A stretch of DNA of 64,000 nt from Prevotella sp. P5-92 (lineage in GTDB: Bacteria; Bacteroidota; Bacteroidia; Bacteroidales; Bacteroidaceae), in NCBI RefSeq assembly GCF_002251245.1, contig NZ_NPJG01000098.1:62001-126000 (forward strand), in the 5' to 3' direction. Below the pieces are notes generated by a model that worked only from the letters and a program-made list of their open reading frames with translations, was not told the origin of the DNA and did no database searches. A program made the translations under genes and the position numbers. Positions 52,904 to 62,016 of this stretch are shown here, piece by piece (the stretch's first letter is position 1; each line of letters opens with the position of its first letter).

Positions 52904-54079
52904 ATGATAGAGAAGTTAAAGAAACTGCCACTCTTGCAAATGAATATGCTGACATTCCTGGTACTAAATGTCAGCATAAGCTTCACTACATTCCATTTTC
53001 TGCAACTGCTTTCCTATCTTGTGCTCGGTGTATGTATGCTGAGTTTTGCCATACTCTCCGTCATGACGCTCAGAAAACCCATCATCAATTATCTTGACGC
53101 CTGCACCATCATCTATCTGATACTGCTCATCGGGTTCACCGTGATGAACGGTACAGACGTCAAACTGGCCATCTACCGTTCCATAGAAGTGGGATTGCTC
53201 ATCATGATACTCAACTATTGGGAAAAGCCTGAGGTGATGGTCAAGACCTTTGCCTTTGTGCTTTCCTGTTGCGTGTATGCCAACCTGCTGATCATGATTA
53301 TCTTCCCCGACTGGATGTTTGCAGCCAAAGACGCCTTTGACAGTTATCTGCTTGGCGGCAACTACAACCAGATAGGCGGCCGACTGATCTTTGCCCTTGT
53401 GCTGTCGTTGCTGTGCACGAAATTCCACAAACTATGGATGGTCAACTTCGTCATCATGGCCATCGTCTCAGTGGTCACACTGGCTATGGTAGGCTCAATG
53501 ACCTCGTTATCATGCATCCTCCTGTTTCTTGTGTTCTGCATGATTCCATCAGAAAAGCTGCAAAAGGCATGCTGCATCGGTTTCTTCCTATTCTACCTGG
53601 TGTTCCAGACGGTGGTGGTGTTCAGTGGAGAAGGATTGCACAACAATGAGATGGCCGTATATATCATCGAGGATGTGCTGGGCAAAGACGTAACATTCAC
53701 CCACCGCACCCAACTGTGGGATGCCGCAGGGCGCAAGTTTGCCGAATCGCCATTCATCGGCTACGGCTTTGTGGATAGCGAATGGTTCTTGTCTGAAATG
53801 GACTCGTTTGCCATCGGCCCACACAACTTTATCTATAATGTGCTGCTCAATGGCGGCCTGACACTGATCAGTCTTTTCCTGCTGATGTTGATTATCATCC
53901 TCAGGAGAATACGTATGCGATACGACAAGATGGGCAATATGCTGTTGTTGGGACTGTGCACCATGTTCTTCATGATGACCATGGAGGTGTTCCCCTTCTT
54001 CTTCGTCTTCTGCCTGTTCTATGTCGTCTATTATTATCCAACCATGAAATTCAAAACATCATGTGCAAAACAGCAATGA
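52904..54079 (+). CDS. O-antigen polymerase/ligase-like membrane protein (Wzy-type)
   Basis: Predicted polymerase for the repeat unit. About ten to eleven transmembrane helices with one larger periplasmic loop (about 240-310) containing the Wzy_C/WaaL-like pattern RTQLWDAAGRKFAESPFIGYGF and GPHNFIYNVLLNGG. 391 residues. It could be a ligase, but its place between flippase and glycosyltransferases favours Wzy. It ends in an ATGA overlap with the next gene. Confidence 0.85.
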   Translation: MIEKLKKLPLLQMNMLTFLVLNVSISFTTFHFLQLLSYLVLGVCMLSFAILSVMTLRKPIINYLDACTIIYLILLIGFTVMNGTDVKLAIYRSIEVGLLIMILNYWEKPEVMVKTFAFVLSCCVYANLLIMIIFPDWMFAAKDAFDSYLLGGNYNQIGGRLIFALVLSLLCTKFHKLWMVNFVIMAIVSVVTLAMVGSMTSLSCILLFLVFCMIPSEKLQKACCIGFFLFYLVFQTVVVFSGEGLHNNEMAVYIIEDVLGKDVTFTHRTQLWDAAGRKFAESPFIGYGFVDSEWFLSEMDSFAIGPHNFIYNVLLNGGLTLISLFLLMLIIILRRIRMRYDKMGNMLLLGLCTMFFMMTMEVFPFFFVFCLFYVVYYYPTMKFKTSCAKQQ

Positions 54080-55119
54080 ATGAAACCAAGGAAAGCGGAC
54101 AGCCCATAGTGTCGCTGATCATGCCGTTCTTCAACAACAAGGAACTGGTGGGCAAGATGATTGACAGCATACTGGCCAACACCTTTGAAGACTGGGAGTT
54201 GCTGGCCATCGACGACGGCTCGTCTGAAGAGACATTGGCATATCTGTCACATTACACGGCAGACAGCAGGGTGAAAATCATCAAGAGAGAAACCACGCCC
54301 AAGGGGGCACAGACCTGCCGTAACCTTGGTATGGCTCATGCCCAAGGACAGTATTGGATGTTTGTGGATTCTGACGACTATCTCACACCGGCATGTATCG
54401 GCACCCGGGTGGAGTGGATAGAAAAGCGGCAAGACCTCGATTTCATGGTGTTCCCGTCGGCCGTATATATCAACGATGTGTTTGAGCCACATGCTCCGGA
54501 AGATATATTTGGCTATAACGTTCATAATGATGACTTGAAAGGATTTGCCCGTCGTGAACTTCCATTTATTGTGTGGTCAAATATTTATAGGGCTGATTCG
54601 TTAAGAAAAGCTCATTTATTATGGGATACTAAATTACTGTCGCTACAAGATGCAGACTACAATGTGCATGCCATTATGGCGGGACTGCGCTATGAATATG
54701 CTTATGTGGCACCTGACTATGGATACCGCATACGCCATAGTCAAGGAAGCGTTTCTGCCAAGATCTGTACTCCTGAGCATTTCAAAAGCAACTTATATGC
54801 ATCAGTCAAATTTTTCAAAACATATCAAGAGCGTTTTGGACACAAATATGATAGATTTATATACGAAGGTGTATTGAGATTGTACAACAGGGTTTTTTCA
54901 AATGGCATCAACAAACAATATGCCGTGGAAATGGTGCGTATAGTTAAAAAGTACAATCGTTTTTATGGCACTATTATGGCATTACAAGTTTTTTCCACAT
55001 TGTTTCTGGAAAAGATTCTACCGAAGAAGTTGGCGCGCCAAATTCCAATGGCATTGTACTTATTTAATTTAGATAAAAGGAAAAAGAATATCAGTAAAAG
55101 AATCAAGCCAATATTTTGA
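54076..55119 (+). CDS. Family 2 glycosyltransferase
   Basis: GT-A fold sugar transferase: IVSLIMPFFNN at the N-terminus, AIDDGSS, and VDSDDY as the DXD-type metal site. The ATG at 54076 overlaps the polymerase stop as ATGA; another ATG at 54061 would overlap by 19 bases. 347 residues. Base composition changes within the gene: 33 of 60 G+C at 54301-54360 but 18 of 60 at 54961-55020, with the shift near 54530. The donor and acceptor sugars are unknown. Confidence 0.9.
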   Translation: MNETKESGQPIVSLIMPFFNNKELVGKMIDSILANTFEDWELLAIDDGSSEETLAYLSHYTADSRVKIIKRETTPKGAQTCRNLGMAHAQGQYWMFVDSDDYLTPACIGTRVEWIEKRQDLDFMVFPSAVYINDVFEPHAPEDIFGYNVHNDDLKGFARRELPFIVWSNIYRADSLRKAHLLWDTKLLSLQDADYNVHAIMAGLRYEYAYVAPDYGYRIRHSQGSVSAKICTPEHFKSNLYASVKFFKTYQERFGHKYDRFIYEGVLRLYNRVFSNGINKQYAVEMVRIVKKYNRFYGTIMALQVFSTLFLEKILPKKLARQIPMALYLFNLDKRKKNISKRIKPIF

Positions 55120-55122
55120 TAT

Positions 55123-56013
55123 ATGAAACGACTTTCAATAATTATTGTAACTTATAATTCAGAAAAGGATATTTTTGACTGTATAAGTAGCATCAAACAA
55201 TGGTCAGACATTCCATTTGATGAGTTGGAAGTTATTATTGTTGATAATAATAGCAGAAATACTGACTCTATGTTTGAACAACTACGGTCATTATACGGCA
55301 ACGACATCGTGCTCGTAAAAAATACCCACAATGGTGGTTATGGGCAAGGCAACAATATGGGAATTCGTAGGGCCACTGCTCCAGTCATCCTCATTATGAA
55401 CCCTGACGTTCGTATGATGGAACCAGTATTCAAGACAACATTGGATGCATTTGAGAGAAACAATTCCCTCTGTATGTATGGTATGAAACAGATGTTATCT
55501 GCTACAGAAATGAGCTGTAACTCCTTTTGTTGTGCATACACGGTAAATGGTTACTTGCAGACAATTATGACCTCGATAGGCAACCGCTATGATTATTATT
55601 TACCTAGATATATGCACTTTTCCGGTTCTTGCTTCTTTATTAGAAAAGAGATGTTCGAGCAAGTTGGATTGTTTGACGAAACCATATTCATGTATGGAGA
55701 AGAAGAAGACATACATTACAGAATGAGAAAGAATGGTTTCAAACAGATGATATATAATCCCAAATTACATTATATACATCTCACAAAAAAACGTGAGCCT
55801 AACCTTGCATACGAAACCAAACTTCTTGATGTGGCAATAGAGCACAGTAGGAAGAAAGGATATGATGTAAGCAAAACCATAAAGAACAGACTGAGAAACA
55901 ATACCATTTTGCTTTTGCGCGAGATGGTGCTTGTATTCTTAGGAAAGAAAGATAAAAGGCAAATGAATTTGTTGAAGGAATTCAGAAAAGAAATTACTAA
56001 ACGTCTCAAATGA
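55123..56013 (+). CDS. Family 2 glycosyltransferase (rhamnosyltransferase-like)
   Basis: GT2 with WbbL/rhamnosyltransferase-type motifs: IIVTYNSEKD, VIIVDNNS, NGGYGQGNNMGI and IMNPDV, then GSCFFIRKEMFEQVGLFDE (in part) and the acidic EEEDIHYRM acceptor-site region. 296 residues. AT-rich like its neighbours. It lies 3 bases after the preceding transferase and overlaps the next by ATGA. Rhamnose is only a guess from family resemblance. Confidence 0.9.
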   Translation: MKRLSIIIVTYNSEKDIFDCISSIKQWSDIPFDELEVIIVDNNSRNTDSMFEQLRSLYGNDIVLVKNTHNGGYGQGNNMGIRRATAPVILIMNPDVRMMEPVFKTTLDAFERNNSLCMYGMKQMLSATEMSCNSFCCAYTVNGYLQTIMTSIGNRYDYYLPRYMHFSGSCFFIRKEMFEQVGLFDETIFMYGEEEDIHYRMRKNGFKQMIYNPKLHYIHLTKKREPNLAYETKLLDVAIEHSRKKGYDVSKTIKNRLRNNTILLLREMVLVFLGKKDKRQMNLLKEFRKEITKRLK

Positions 56014-56831
56014 TTTATATTAAGAATACAAATATGACTTTTAACATCCTTATTTCATGTATGCATCAAAAAGATGCAAGTATTATTAAACGGAGCAATA
56101 TACAATCAGATGTTGTTGTTGTTAATCAGTGTGACCATGACAGCATTGAGGAATATGACTTTGTTAATAAAAAAGGCAGAACTTGTCATGTAAAATTTAT
56201 ATGTACAAGGGAACGTGGATTATCCAAAAGCCGAAATATGGCGATACGTAATGCCTGGGGGGATATTTGCCAGATTTGTGATGACGATGAAGTATTACCT
56301 GATGATGGAGAAGAGAAAATATTGAAGGCTTATGCAGAGAATCCTGATGCAGGTCTTATTGTTTTTGCTGTCGTAAGAAATGACCGTCCTATAAAATACC
56401 CACAAGAGAAGAGGCCTTTGGGATTTATACAAATCTTAAAAACATCATCCATACAGATAACATTTTCACGTCATCTATCTAACAAACATGGTATCCTTTT
56501 TGATGAAAAAATGGGTTCTGGCACTGGAAATGGAGGTGGAGAGGAGAATAGGTTTATGCTCGATTGGCGGAAAAAAAGAGTAAAAATGCTTTATTATCCA
56601 GACATTATTGCTACGCTAATGTCTGCTGATAGTCAATGGTTTCATGGATACGATGCCCGTTACTTCGAAAACTTAGGTTGGACAGATAGACGTATTTTGG
56701 GTAATGTGTTAGGAATGATCTATCTTTTTTACTGGCCATTATTCCGTAGAAAATCTTACAAACAGGATGGCTCTCTTTCTTTATTAGAAACTATAAAATA
56801 CAGTTTGAAAGGGTATTTTTCAAAAAGATGA
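56010..56831 (+). CDS. Family 2-like glycosyltransferase
   Basis: Glycosyltransferase with a GT-A core: ILISCMHQKD, RERGLSKSRNMAI and CDDDEVLPDD (metal-binding acidic cluster). 273 residues. The ATGA overlap with the upstream stop supports the start at 56010, although MTFNILIS at 56034 is the more typical N-terminus. AT-rich. Last gene of the first plus-strand block; it is convergent with the GH16 gene 16 bases away. Confidence 0.85.
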   Translation: MIYIKNTNMTFNILISCMHQKDASIIKRSNIQSDVVVVNQCDHDSIEEYDFVNKKGRTCHVKFICTRERGLSKSRNMAIRNAWGDICQICDDDEVLPDDGEEKILKAYAENPDAGLIVFAVVRNDRPIKYPQEKRPLGFIQILKTSSIQITFSRHLSNKHGILFDEKMGSGTGNGGGEENRFMLDWRKKRVKMLYYPDIIATLMSADSQWFHGYDARYFENLGWTDRRILGNVLGMIYLFYWPLFRRKSYKQDGSLSLLETIKYSLKGYFSKR

Positions 56832-56847
56832 CTATTCTGATCGAATA

Positions 56848-57675
56848 TTATTTGTTATGCCAATTTTTCTGATACACCCTTATCCAGTCAAACTCTGTGG
56901 TATATATAGCTTTTGTATCGGGAAGTTGTCCAATCTTCCCGTTACATAGGCTTTGGTTGAGACGCAAGAACATTGGTTGATCGAATGTCCACTGGCCTTT
57001 TGCCAATAAAGCGGGGACGTCTGATTTGTGATATCGTCCAGTCTCTTTCCCGTCAATTGTCCATATTACTTCTGTTGGAGTCCATATAATACCATAGATG
57101 TGCCATTTCGTGACATTAATGTCTGACTTGAAAAGGTTTTTCTCTCCATGTTTTGGAGTATTCACTGTGTATTGTGAGTGAATGGTATGGAAAAGCTCTT
57201 CCTTTTTGCCGAACGATTCCATGATGTCAATCTCAGAGTATAACTTGTGTTTCTTAGGGTCATTTCTTATCCACGCGGCGGGTGAATTGCCGCTCTTGAC
57301 GTTTGTCCTCATTCTCACCTCCACCTTGCCATAGGTAAAGTCAAACAAGTCCATCGTCTCCACCGCTCCCGTCAACATCGTGGCAGTGTCGGTCTCCAAG
57401 TTCTTGTTCGGTATGGCTCTACACACGAGTCTGCCATTCTTGATATATACCACATCCTTGCTGTCGGATATCCATCGTGCCCACCTGCTTGGGTTACGGC
57501 AGCAGCGTTTCCACTTTGTGCTGTCGGGCTGCGAGCCGTTAGGCAGGTTGAACTCATCGGCGAATACCAACCTGTAGCTGTTGTCTTTTATTACGTCTTC
57601 CCGTTTGTCATTTAAGGAAAATGATAATATGACCAATGATGTGGCTATTGTCAATCCGTAAATGTATTTTTTCAT
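56848..57675 (-). CDS. Secreted GH16 family glycoside hydrolase
   Basis: Beta-glucanase/galactanase-type retaining hydrolase. The start at 57675 (MKKYIYG) gives a signal peptide; the longer frame from 57753 is unlikely. The catalytic motif SEIDIMES (ExDxxE) lies about midway, after LVFADEFN and GRLVCRAI, and WTPTEVIWTIDGKE is the typical GH16 strand. About 275 residues, a single domain. It is encoded against the direction of the exopolysaccharide genes and has its own -7 box. It could trim or release the polymer made by the cluster, or it could digest dietary beta-glucan; neither is shown. Confidence 0.9.
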   Translation of the reverse strand: MKKYIYGLTIATSLVILSFSLNDKREDVIKDNSYRLVFADEFNLPNGSQPDSTKWKRCCRNPSRWARWISDSKDVVYIKNGRLVCRAIPNKNLETDTATMLTGAVETMDLFDFTYGKVEVRMRTNVKSGNSPAAWIRNDPKKHKLYSEIDIMESFGKKEELFHTIHSQYTVNTPKHGEKNLFKSDINVTKWHIYGIIWTPTEVIWTIDGKETGRYHKSDVPALLAKGQWTFDQPMFLRLNQSLCNGKIGQLPDTKAIYTTEFDWIRVYQKNWHNK

Positions 57676-57763
57676 AATCTGCTTATTCCTTCTTATATCT
57701 GTCTTGTCATTTCTGACAGGACAGTCACGTATTTCTAACATACGTCTTTTCAATGTTGGTGTG

Positions 57764-57771
57764 CAAAGATA
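57764..57771 (-). promoter_or_regulatory. -7 box for the GH16 gene
   Basis: Minus-strand TATCTTTG, with a near-match CTTG (57795-57792) 20 bases upstream. Confidence 0.6.
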
Positions 57772-57817
57772 GCAAGTTTAATTTATATATGCAAGAAAAC
57801 AAGGATAAAAACTACTT

Positions 57818-57840
57818 TGATTGATATTTATATCAAATCA
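57818..57840. promoter_or_regulatory. AT-rich palindrome between GH16 and the next glycosyltransferase
   Basis: TGATTGATAT, TT, ATATCAAATCA: arms of 10 bases pair with a single bulged A. It lies between divergent genes, upstream of both, and looks like a possible operator. Confidence 0.45.
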
Positions 57841-57886
57841 GGTACAATATTTTCCACATCTGTCCGTTTATATATAAAAAGAATAT

Positions 57887-58678
57887 ATGACTGAACAAGA
57901 TTTAGTCTCGATAGTTATGCCCACATTCGATTGTGAAGCATATATTGTTGAGGCGATAAAGTCTGTTAAAGCACAGACTTATATGAATTGGGAGCTGCTC
58001 ATTGTTGATGACTGCTCGTCTGATGCTACGGAAAGTGTCGTTTGTAAAATGATAGCAGACGATGCAAGAATAAAGTATATGCGTAACCCGAAGCGACTTG
58101 GAGCAGCAGAGAGCAGAAACAAGGCTCTGAGTATGGCAAAAGGACGATGGATTGCATTTTTGGACAGTGACGACCTTTGGTTTCCTGATAAGCTTAACAG
58201 CCAGATCAAATTCATGACAGACCACGGATACCACTTCTCTTATCATAAGTATTATGTTATTGACGAAGAGGGGAATTCGTTGAACACCATCGTCGGTGGC
58301 ATGGAGAAAGTCGGTGTTTTTGGAATGTATAGCTGCTGTTGGCCAGGATGCCTTACGGTTATTTACGACCGTGAGTTTGTAGGATTGGTTCAGGTTGCCA
58401 GTATCGAGCGTAATAATGATTCTGCCATCTGGTTAGACGTAGTTCGGAAATGTCCTTGTTATCTGCTGAACATGCCATTGGCATATTACAGACATAGAAA
58501 AGGTTCTCTTACCCCTTCTTCTGCATGGAAGAAAGTCTTGGCTCATTATCCTCTCTTCCGGGTCGGTGCCAAGATGAATCCTGTAATGGCATGGATCATG
58601 GTTGGCGTCAATATCTTGGGTAGTATATATAAGAAAGTCTTTTATGTAAAGACGGTAAGAGAATTGGCTACTACATAA
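57887..58678 (+). CDS. Family 2 glycosyltransferase
   Basis: GT2 of the WcaA type: VSIVMPTFDCEAYI, LIVDDCSSD and FLDSDDLWFPDK (metal site). 263 residues. It restarts plus-strand transcription after the GH16 gene and is 34 bases before the dehydratase. Its sugar specificity is unknown. Confidence 0.9.
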   Translation: MTEQDLVSIVMPTFDCEAYIVEAIKSVKAQTYMNWELLIVDDCSSDATESVVCKMIADDARIKYMRNPKRLGAAESRNKALSMAKGRWIAFLDSDDLWFPDKLNSQIKFMTDHGYHFSYHKYYVIDEEGNSLNTIVGGMEKVGVFGMYSCCWPGCLTVIYDREFVGLVQVASIERNNDSAIWLDVVRKCPCYLLNMPLAYYRHRKGSLTPSSAWKKVLAHYPLFRVGAKMNPVMAWIMVGVNILGSIYKKVFYVKTVRELATT

Positions 58679-58712
58679 TATAAATAGTCATAAACATTAA
58701 AACAGATTAACC

Positions 58713-60629
58713 ATGCAATTATTTCATAAGTTCATCAACTGGTATTTCAGCCGCAATGCGTTGCCCTATTGGTGCATCCTTGCTGCTGATTGCTTGATAT
58801 TGCTCTCATTCTATCTCTTTGGCTATTATTGTTTTCTCGGCGGTACGTTGTTAGTCGATTACTTTTGGGAAAAGGTTGGGGCTATATTGTTCTGTCTTTT
58901 GTTTTATATGATTGGCTTCCGGGTATTGCATACGTATTCTAATGTCATAAGATACTCTTCGTTTGTAGATCTCTACCAATTGGCATGTGCGAATGTCATC
59001 GGTACAGTTTGTGTTTTGTTGGTTCGGCTCTTATTTATTGACAATGACAATATCATCTTCCCTGGTTTGCGCATCACGCTATTTGCTTTCTGTTTCGGTA
59101 CTTTGGCCATGTGGGCGGTCAGGGTTCTTGTGAAAACCTTGTTTGATGTGGTTGACGTCAATGTCAATGCAAAAAATGTTTATATCTACGGCACCACGTC
59201 ACAAAGCGTAAGCATTGCGAAAAGCGTGAGAAACCAGCATCCTTCGAAATACATCGTGAAGGGTTTTGTCTCTCCTCTGGAAGATAAGAAAAATAAATAT
59301 CTTGTAGGCCTGCCTGTGTATAACGTTCATAAGGATCTTGTCAACCGCATGAAGAGGGATGATATTGAAGGCATAATTGTGTCTCCCGTCTCTACCGTTG
59401 ACTTCTGTGCCGACCAAGAGTTTATCGACTTGCTCACAGACAATGGGATAAAGCTCTTTATGATGCCTGAGGAATTTGAGTGGGATGGCGTGTCGCCAAT
59501 CGAAAACGGAAACATGCCCCATCAGGTGGATGTGGAGGAACTGCTGCCAAGAAAACAGATAATGATTGACATCGATGCCATTGCCAAGAATCTAAACGAC
59601 AAGACCATTCTTATCACAGGCTCGGCTGGCAGCATAGGAAGTGAGATGGTAAGACAGATTGCCAGCTTTAGACCTAAGCGCCTCGTACTGATAGACCAGG
59701 CTGAGACGCCACAGCACGACATCCGATTGATGATGACCGAGAAATGGCCCGGCATAGAGTGTCACACTATCGTGACCAGCATATGTGGTCAGAAGAATAT
59801 GGAAAGGATATTCGCCGAATACCGTCCTGAATATGTCTTCCATGCCGCGGCATATAAGCATGTGCCGATGATGGAAGACAATCCTTCGGAAAGTATCAGA
59901 AACAATGTCATCGGCACAAAAATCATAGCCGACCTTGCTGTGAAATACGGTACCGCAAAGTTTGTGATGATTTCTACTGACAAGGCGGTCAATCCCACTA
60001 ACGTAATGGGATGTTCCAAGCGCATATGCGAGATCTACGTGCAGAGTCTTGACAAAGCCATTAAAGATGGTAAGATATCGGGAAAGACCCAGTTTGTGAC
60101 CACAAGATTCGGTAATGTGCTGGGCTCTAATGGTTCGGTAATACCATTGTTCCGCGAGCAGATAAAGAAAGGCGGACCGGTAACGGTGACTCACCCCGAC
60201 ATCATCCGATTCTTCATGCTCATTCCCGAGGCTTGTCGCTTGGTGCTCGAAGCAGGAGTAAAGGGCAATGGAGGCGAGATATTCGTTTTCGATATGGGCG
60301 AACCGGTAAAGATTGCTGACTTGGCAAAGAGAATGATCAAGCTCAGCGGTGCCAAAGACGTTGAGATAAAATACACGGGTCTGAGACCTGGTGAAAAGTT
60401 ATATGAGGAAGTGTTGAGCACAGAAGAGACCACCCTACCCTCTTTCCATAACAAGATCAGGATTGCCAAGGTAAAGGAGTATGATTACGACAATGTCAAC
60501 AGGCATATTACCGACATGGGTGAGAAATGCGACACTCTCCCTGATCTCGATATTGTAAGGATGATGAAGGTGATCGTGCCTGAATATATCAGCAAAAATT
60601 CGGTGTTTGAGGTCTTAGACAAGAAGTAG
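58713..60629 (+). CDS. Membrane-bound UDP-sugar 4,6-dehydratase (PglF/WbpM/CapD family)
   Basis: Predicted to dehydrate UDP-GlcNAc to a 4-keto-6-deoxy sugar. Four N-terminal transmembrane helices (about 15-140) and a nucleotide-binding-like domain (145-270) precede the SDR catalytic domain. The latter has TGSAGSIGSE near 298-307 and STDKAVNPTNVMG followed by SKR, the altered triad of this family (Met in place of Tyr). 638 residues. With the next two genes it forms a PglF-PglE-PglC-like set. Confidence 0.93.
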   Translation: MQLFHKFINWYFSRNALPYWCILAADCLILLSFYLFGYYCFLGGTLLVDYFWEKVGAILFCLLFYMIGFRVLHTYSNVIRYSSFVDLYQLACANVIGTVCVLLVRLLFIDNDNIIFPGLRITLFAFCFGTLAMWAVRVLVKTLFDVVDVNVNAKNVYIYGTTSQSVSIAKSVRNQHPSKYIVKGFVSPLEDKKNKYLVGLPVYNVHKDLVNRMKRDDIEGIIVSPVSTVDFCADQEFIDLLTDNGIKLFMMPEEFEWDGVSPIENGNMPHQVDVEELLPRKQIMIDIDAIAKNLNDKTILITGSAGSIGSEMVRQIASFRPKRLVLIDQAETPQHDIRLMMTEKWPGIECHTIVTSICGQKNMERIFAEYRPEYVFHAAAYKHVPMMEDNPSESIRNNVIGTKIIADLAVKYGTAKFVMISTDKAVNPTNVMGCSKRICEIYVQSLDKAIKDGKISGKTQFVTTRFGNVLGSNGSVIPLFREQIKKGGPVTVTHPDIIRFFMLIPEACRLVLEAGVKGNGGEIFVFDMGEPVKIADLAKRMIKLSGAKDVEIKYTGLRPGEKLYEEVLSTEETTLPSFHNKIRIAKVKEYDYDNVNRHITDMGEKCDTLPDLDIVRMMKVIVPEYISKNSVFEVLDKK

Positions 60630-60717
60630 GATAGTAATGGTTAAACAATTATTCTCTTTTACTTTATATGTTGAACTCAAGAGGAAAAAATAACGGTTTA
60701 TCAGAACTAAATAAATA

Positions 60718-62016
60718 ATGACAATGAAATTGCGTAATGTACCATTCTCGCCTCCTGACATGACTGAACGGGAGGCAGAAGAAGTAAAGAATGCCATCAT
60801 AAGCGGATGGATCACTACCGGTCCGCGCACCAAGAAACTGGAGTCTCTGATTTCAGAATACCTGCATACCGATAAGACGGTGTGTCTTAATTCTGCCACA
60901 GCTTCTATGGAAATGGTCCTGCATCTGCTCGACCTTAAGCCAGATGACGAGGTGATAGTTCCTGCATATACTTATACAGCTACAGCGTCTGTAACGCAAC
61001 ATATAGGCTGCAAGTTGGTTATGGTTGACAGTCAGAAGGACTGTGTCGAGATGGATTACGACAAACTCTCTGAGGCTATTACTGAACATACAAAGGTAAT
61101 CGTGCCTGTAGATATAGCCGGTATCGTGGCCGACTACGACCGTGTGTTTGAAATAGTTGAGGCAAAGAAGCATCTCTTTCATCCAGACAACGCTTTGCAG
61201 GCTAACGTCGGACGAATCATCGTCAGTGCAGACTGTGCCCACTCTTTCGGTGCCGAAAGGCATGGGAAAATGGCTGGCGAAATAGCCGACTTCTCCTCGT
61301 TCTCGTTTCATGCCGTGAAGAACTTCACTACCGCTGAGGGAGGTGCAATGACGTGGAACTTGTCGTTCGGCAATAGTGTCGTTCCTGTGGATGTGGATTA
61401 TCTGCCCATTGTACCTAAGAAAGAAGGAGAGACGTGGAATGAGTTGTTGTATCGAGTCAGCCAGTTGTTCTCGCTCCATGGTCAGAACAAAGACGCCTTA
61501 GCCAAAACGAAGCTCGGCGCTTGGGAGTATGACATCATCGGACCGTGGTATAAGTGTAACATGACAGATATCATGGCGGCTATGGGACTCGTTCAGTTTG
61601 AGCGTTATCCTCAGATATTGGCCAAGCGCATAAATTACGTCTCTATGTATAATAAGGCGATTGATTGCCTCAACCTTGATTCTGCGCCTGACCACAAGGT
61701 GGTTTATCTCAACCATGAGGACGCTGACCACCGATCTTCTCACCACCTTTATCTCTTGCGTCTGCTTGGACGCACTCGCGAGGAGGTAAACAGGGTGATT
61801 GAACTGATGGCAGAGCGTGGCATTGCCACCAATGTCCACTACAAACCACTGCCTATGATGACTGCCTACAAGGCTCTTGGATTTGACATCAAGAACTTCC
61901 CTAATGCCTACCATATGTATGAGAATGAAATCACGCTTCCTCTAAACACCAAGATGACAGAGGAGGATGTGGAGTATGTCGTCTCAAATTTCTGTGATAT
62001 AGTCAAGTCGTTATGA
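60718..62016 (+). CDS. DegT/DnrJ/EryC1 family sugar aminotransferase
   Basis: PLP enzyme expected to aminate the 4-keto sugar made by the upstream dehydratase. PLP lysine lies in FSFHAVKNFTTAEGG (Lys near 199), with PAYTYTATASV and DCAHSFGAE as further family motifs. 432 residues, longer than the usual 370-400, with extra sequence near 150-165 and 230-260. ATGA overlap with the next gene couples them. Confidence 0.93.
   Translation: MTMKLRNVPFSPPDMTEREAEEVKNAIISGWITTGPRTKKLESLISEYLHTDKTVCLNSATASMEMVLHLLDLKPDDEVIVPAYTYTATASVTQHIGCKLVMVDSQKDCVEMDYDKLSEAITEHTKVIVPVDIAGIVADYDRVFEIVEAKKHLFHPDNALQANVGRIIVSADCAHSFGAERHGKMAGEIADFSSFSFHAVKNFTTAEGGAMTWNLSFGNSVVPVDVDYLPIVPKKEGETWNELLYRVSQLFSLHGQNKDALAKTKLGAWEYDIIGPWYKCNMTDIMAAMGLVQFERYPQILAKRINYVSMYNKAIDCLNLDSAPDHKVVYLNHEDADHRSSHHLYLLRLLGRTREEVNRVIELMAERGIATNVHYKPLPMMTAYKALGFDIKNFPNAYHMYENEITLPLNTKMTEEDVEYVVSNFCDIVKSL

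Noticed and set aside
57676..57753. Upstream extension of the GH16 gene
   Set aside because: The extra residues are charged and precede a clear signal peptide; the ATG at 57675 is better.
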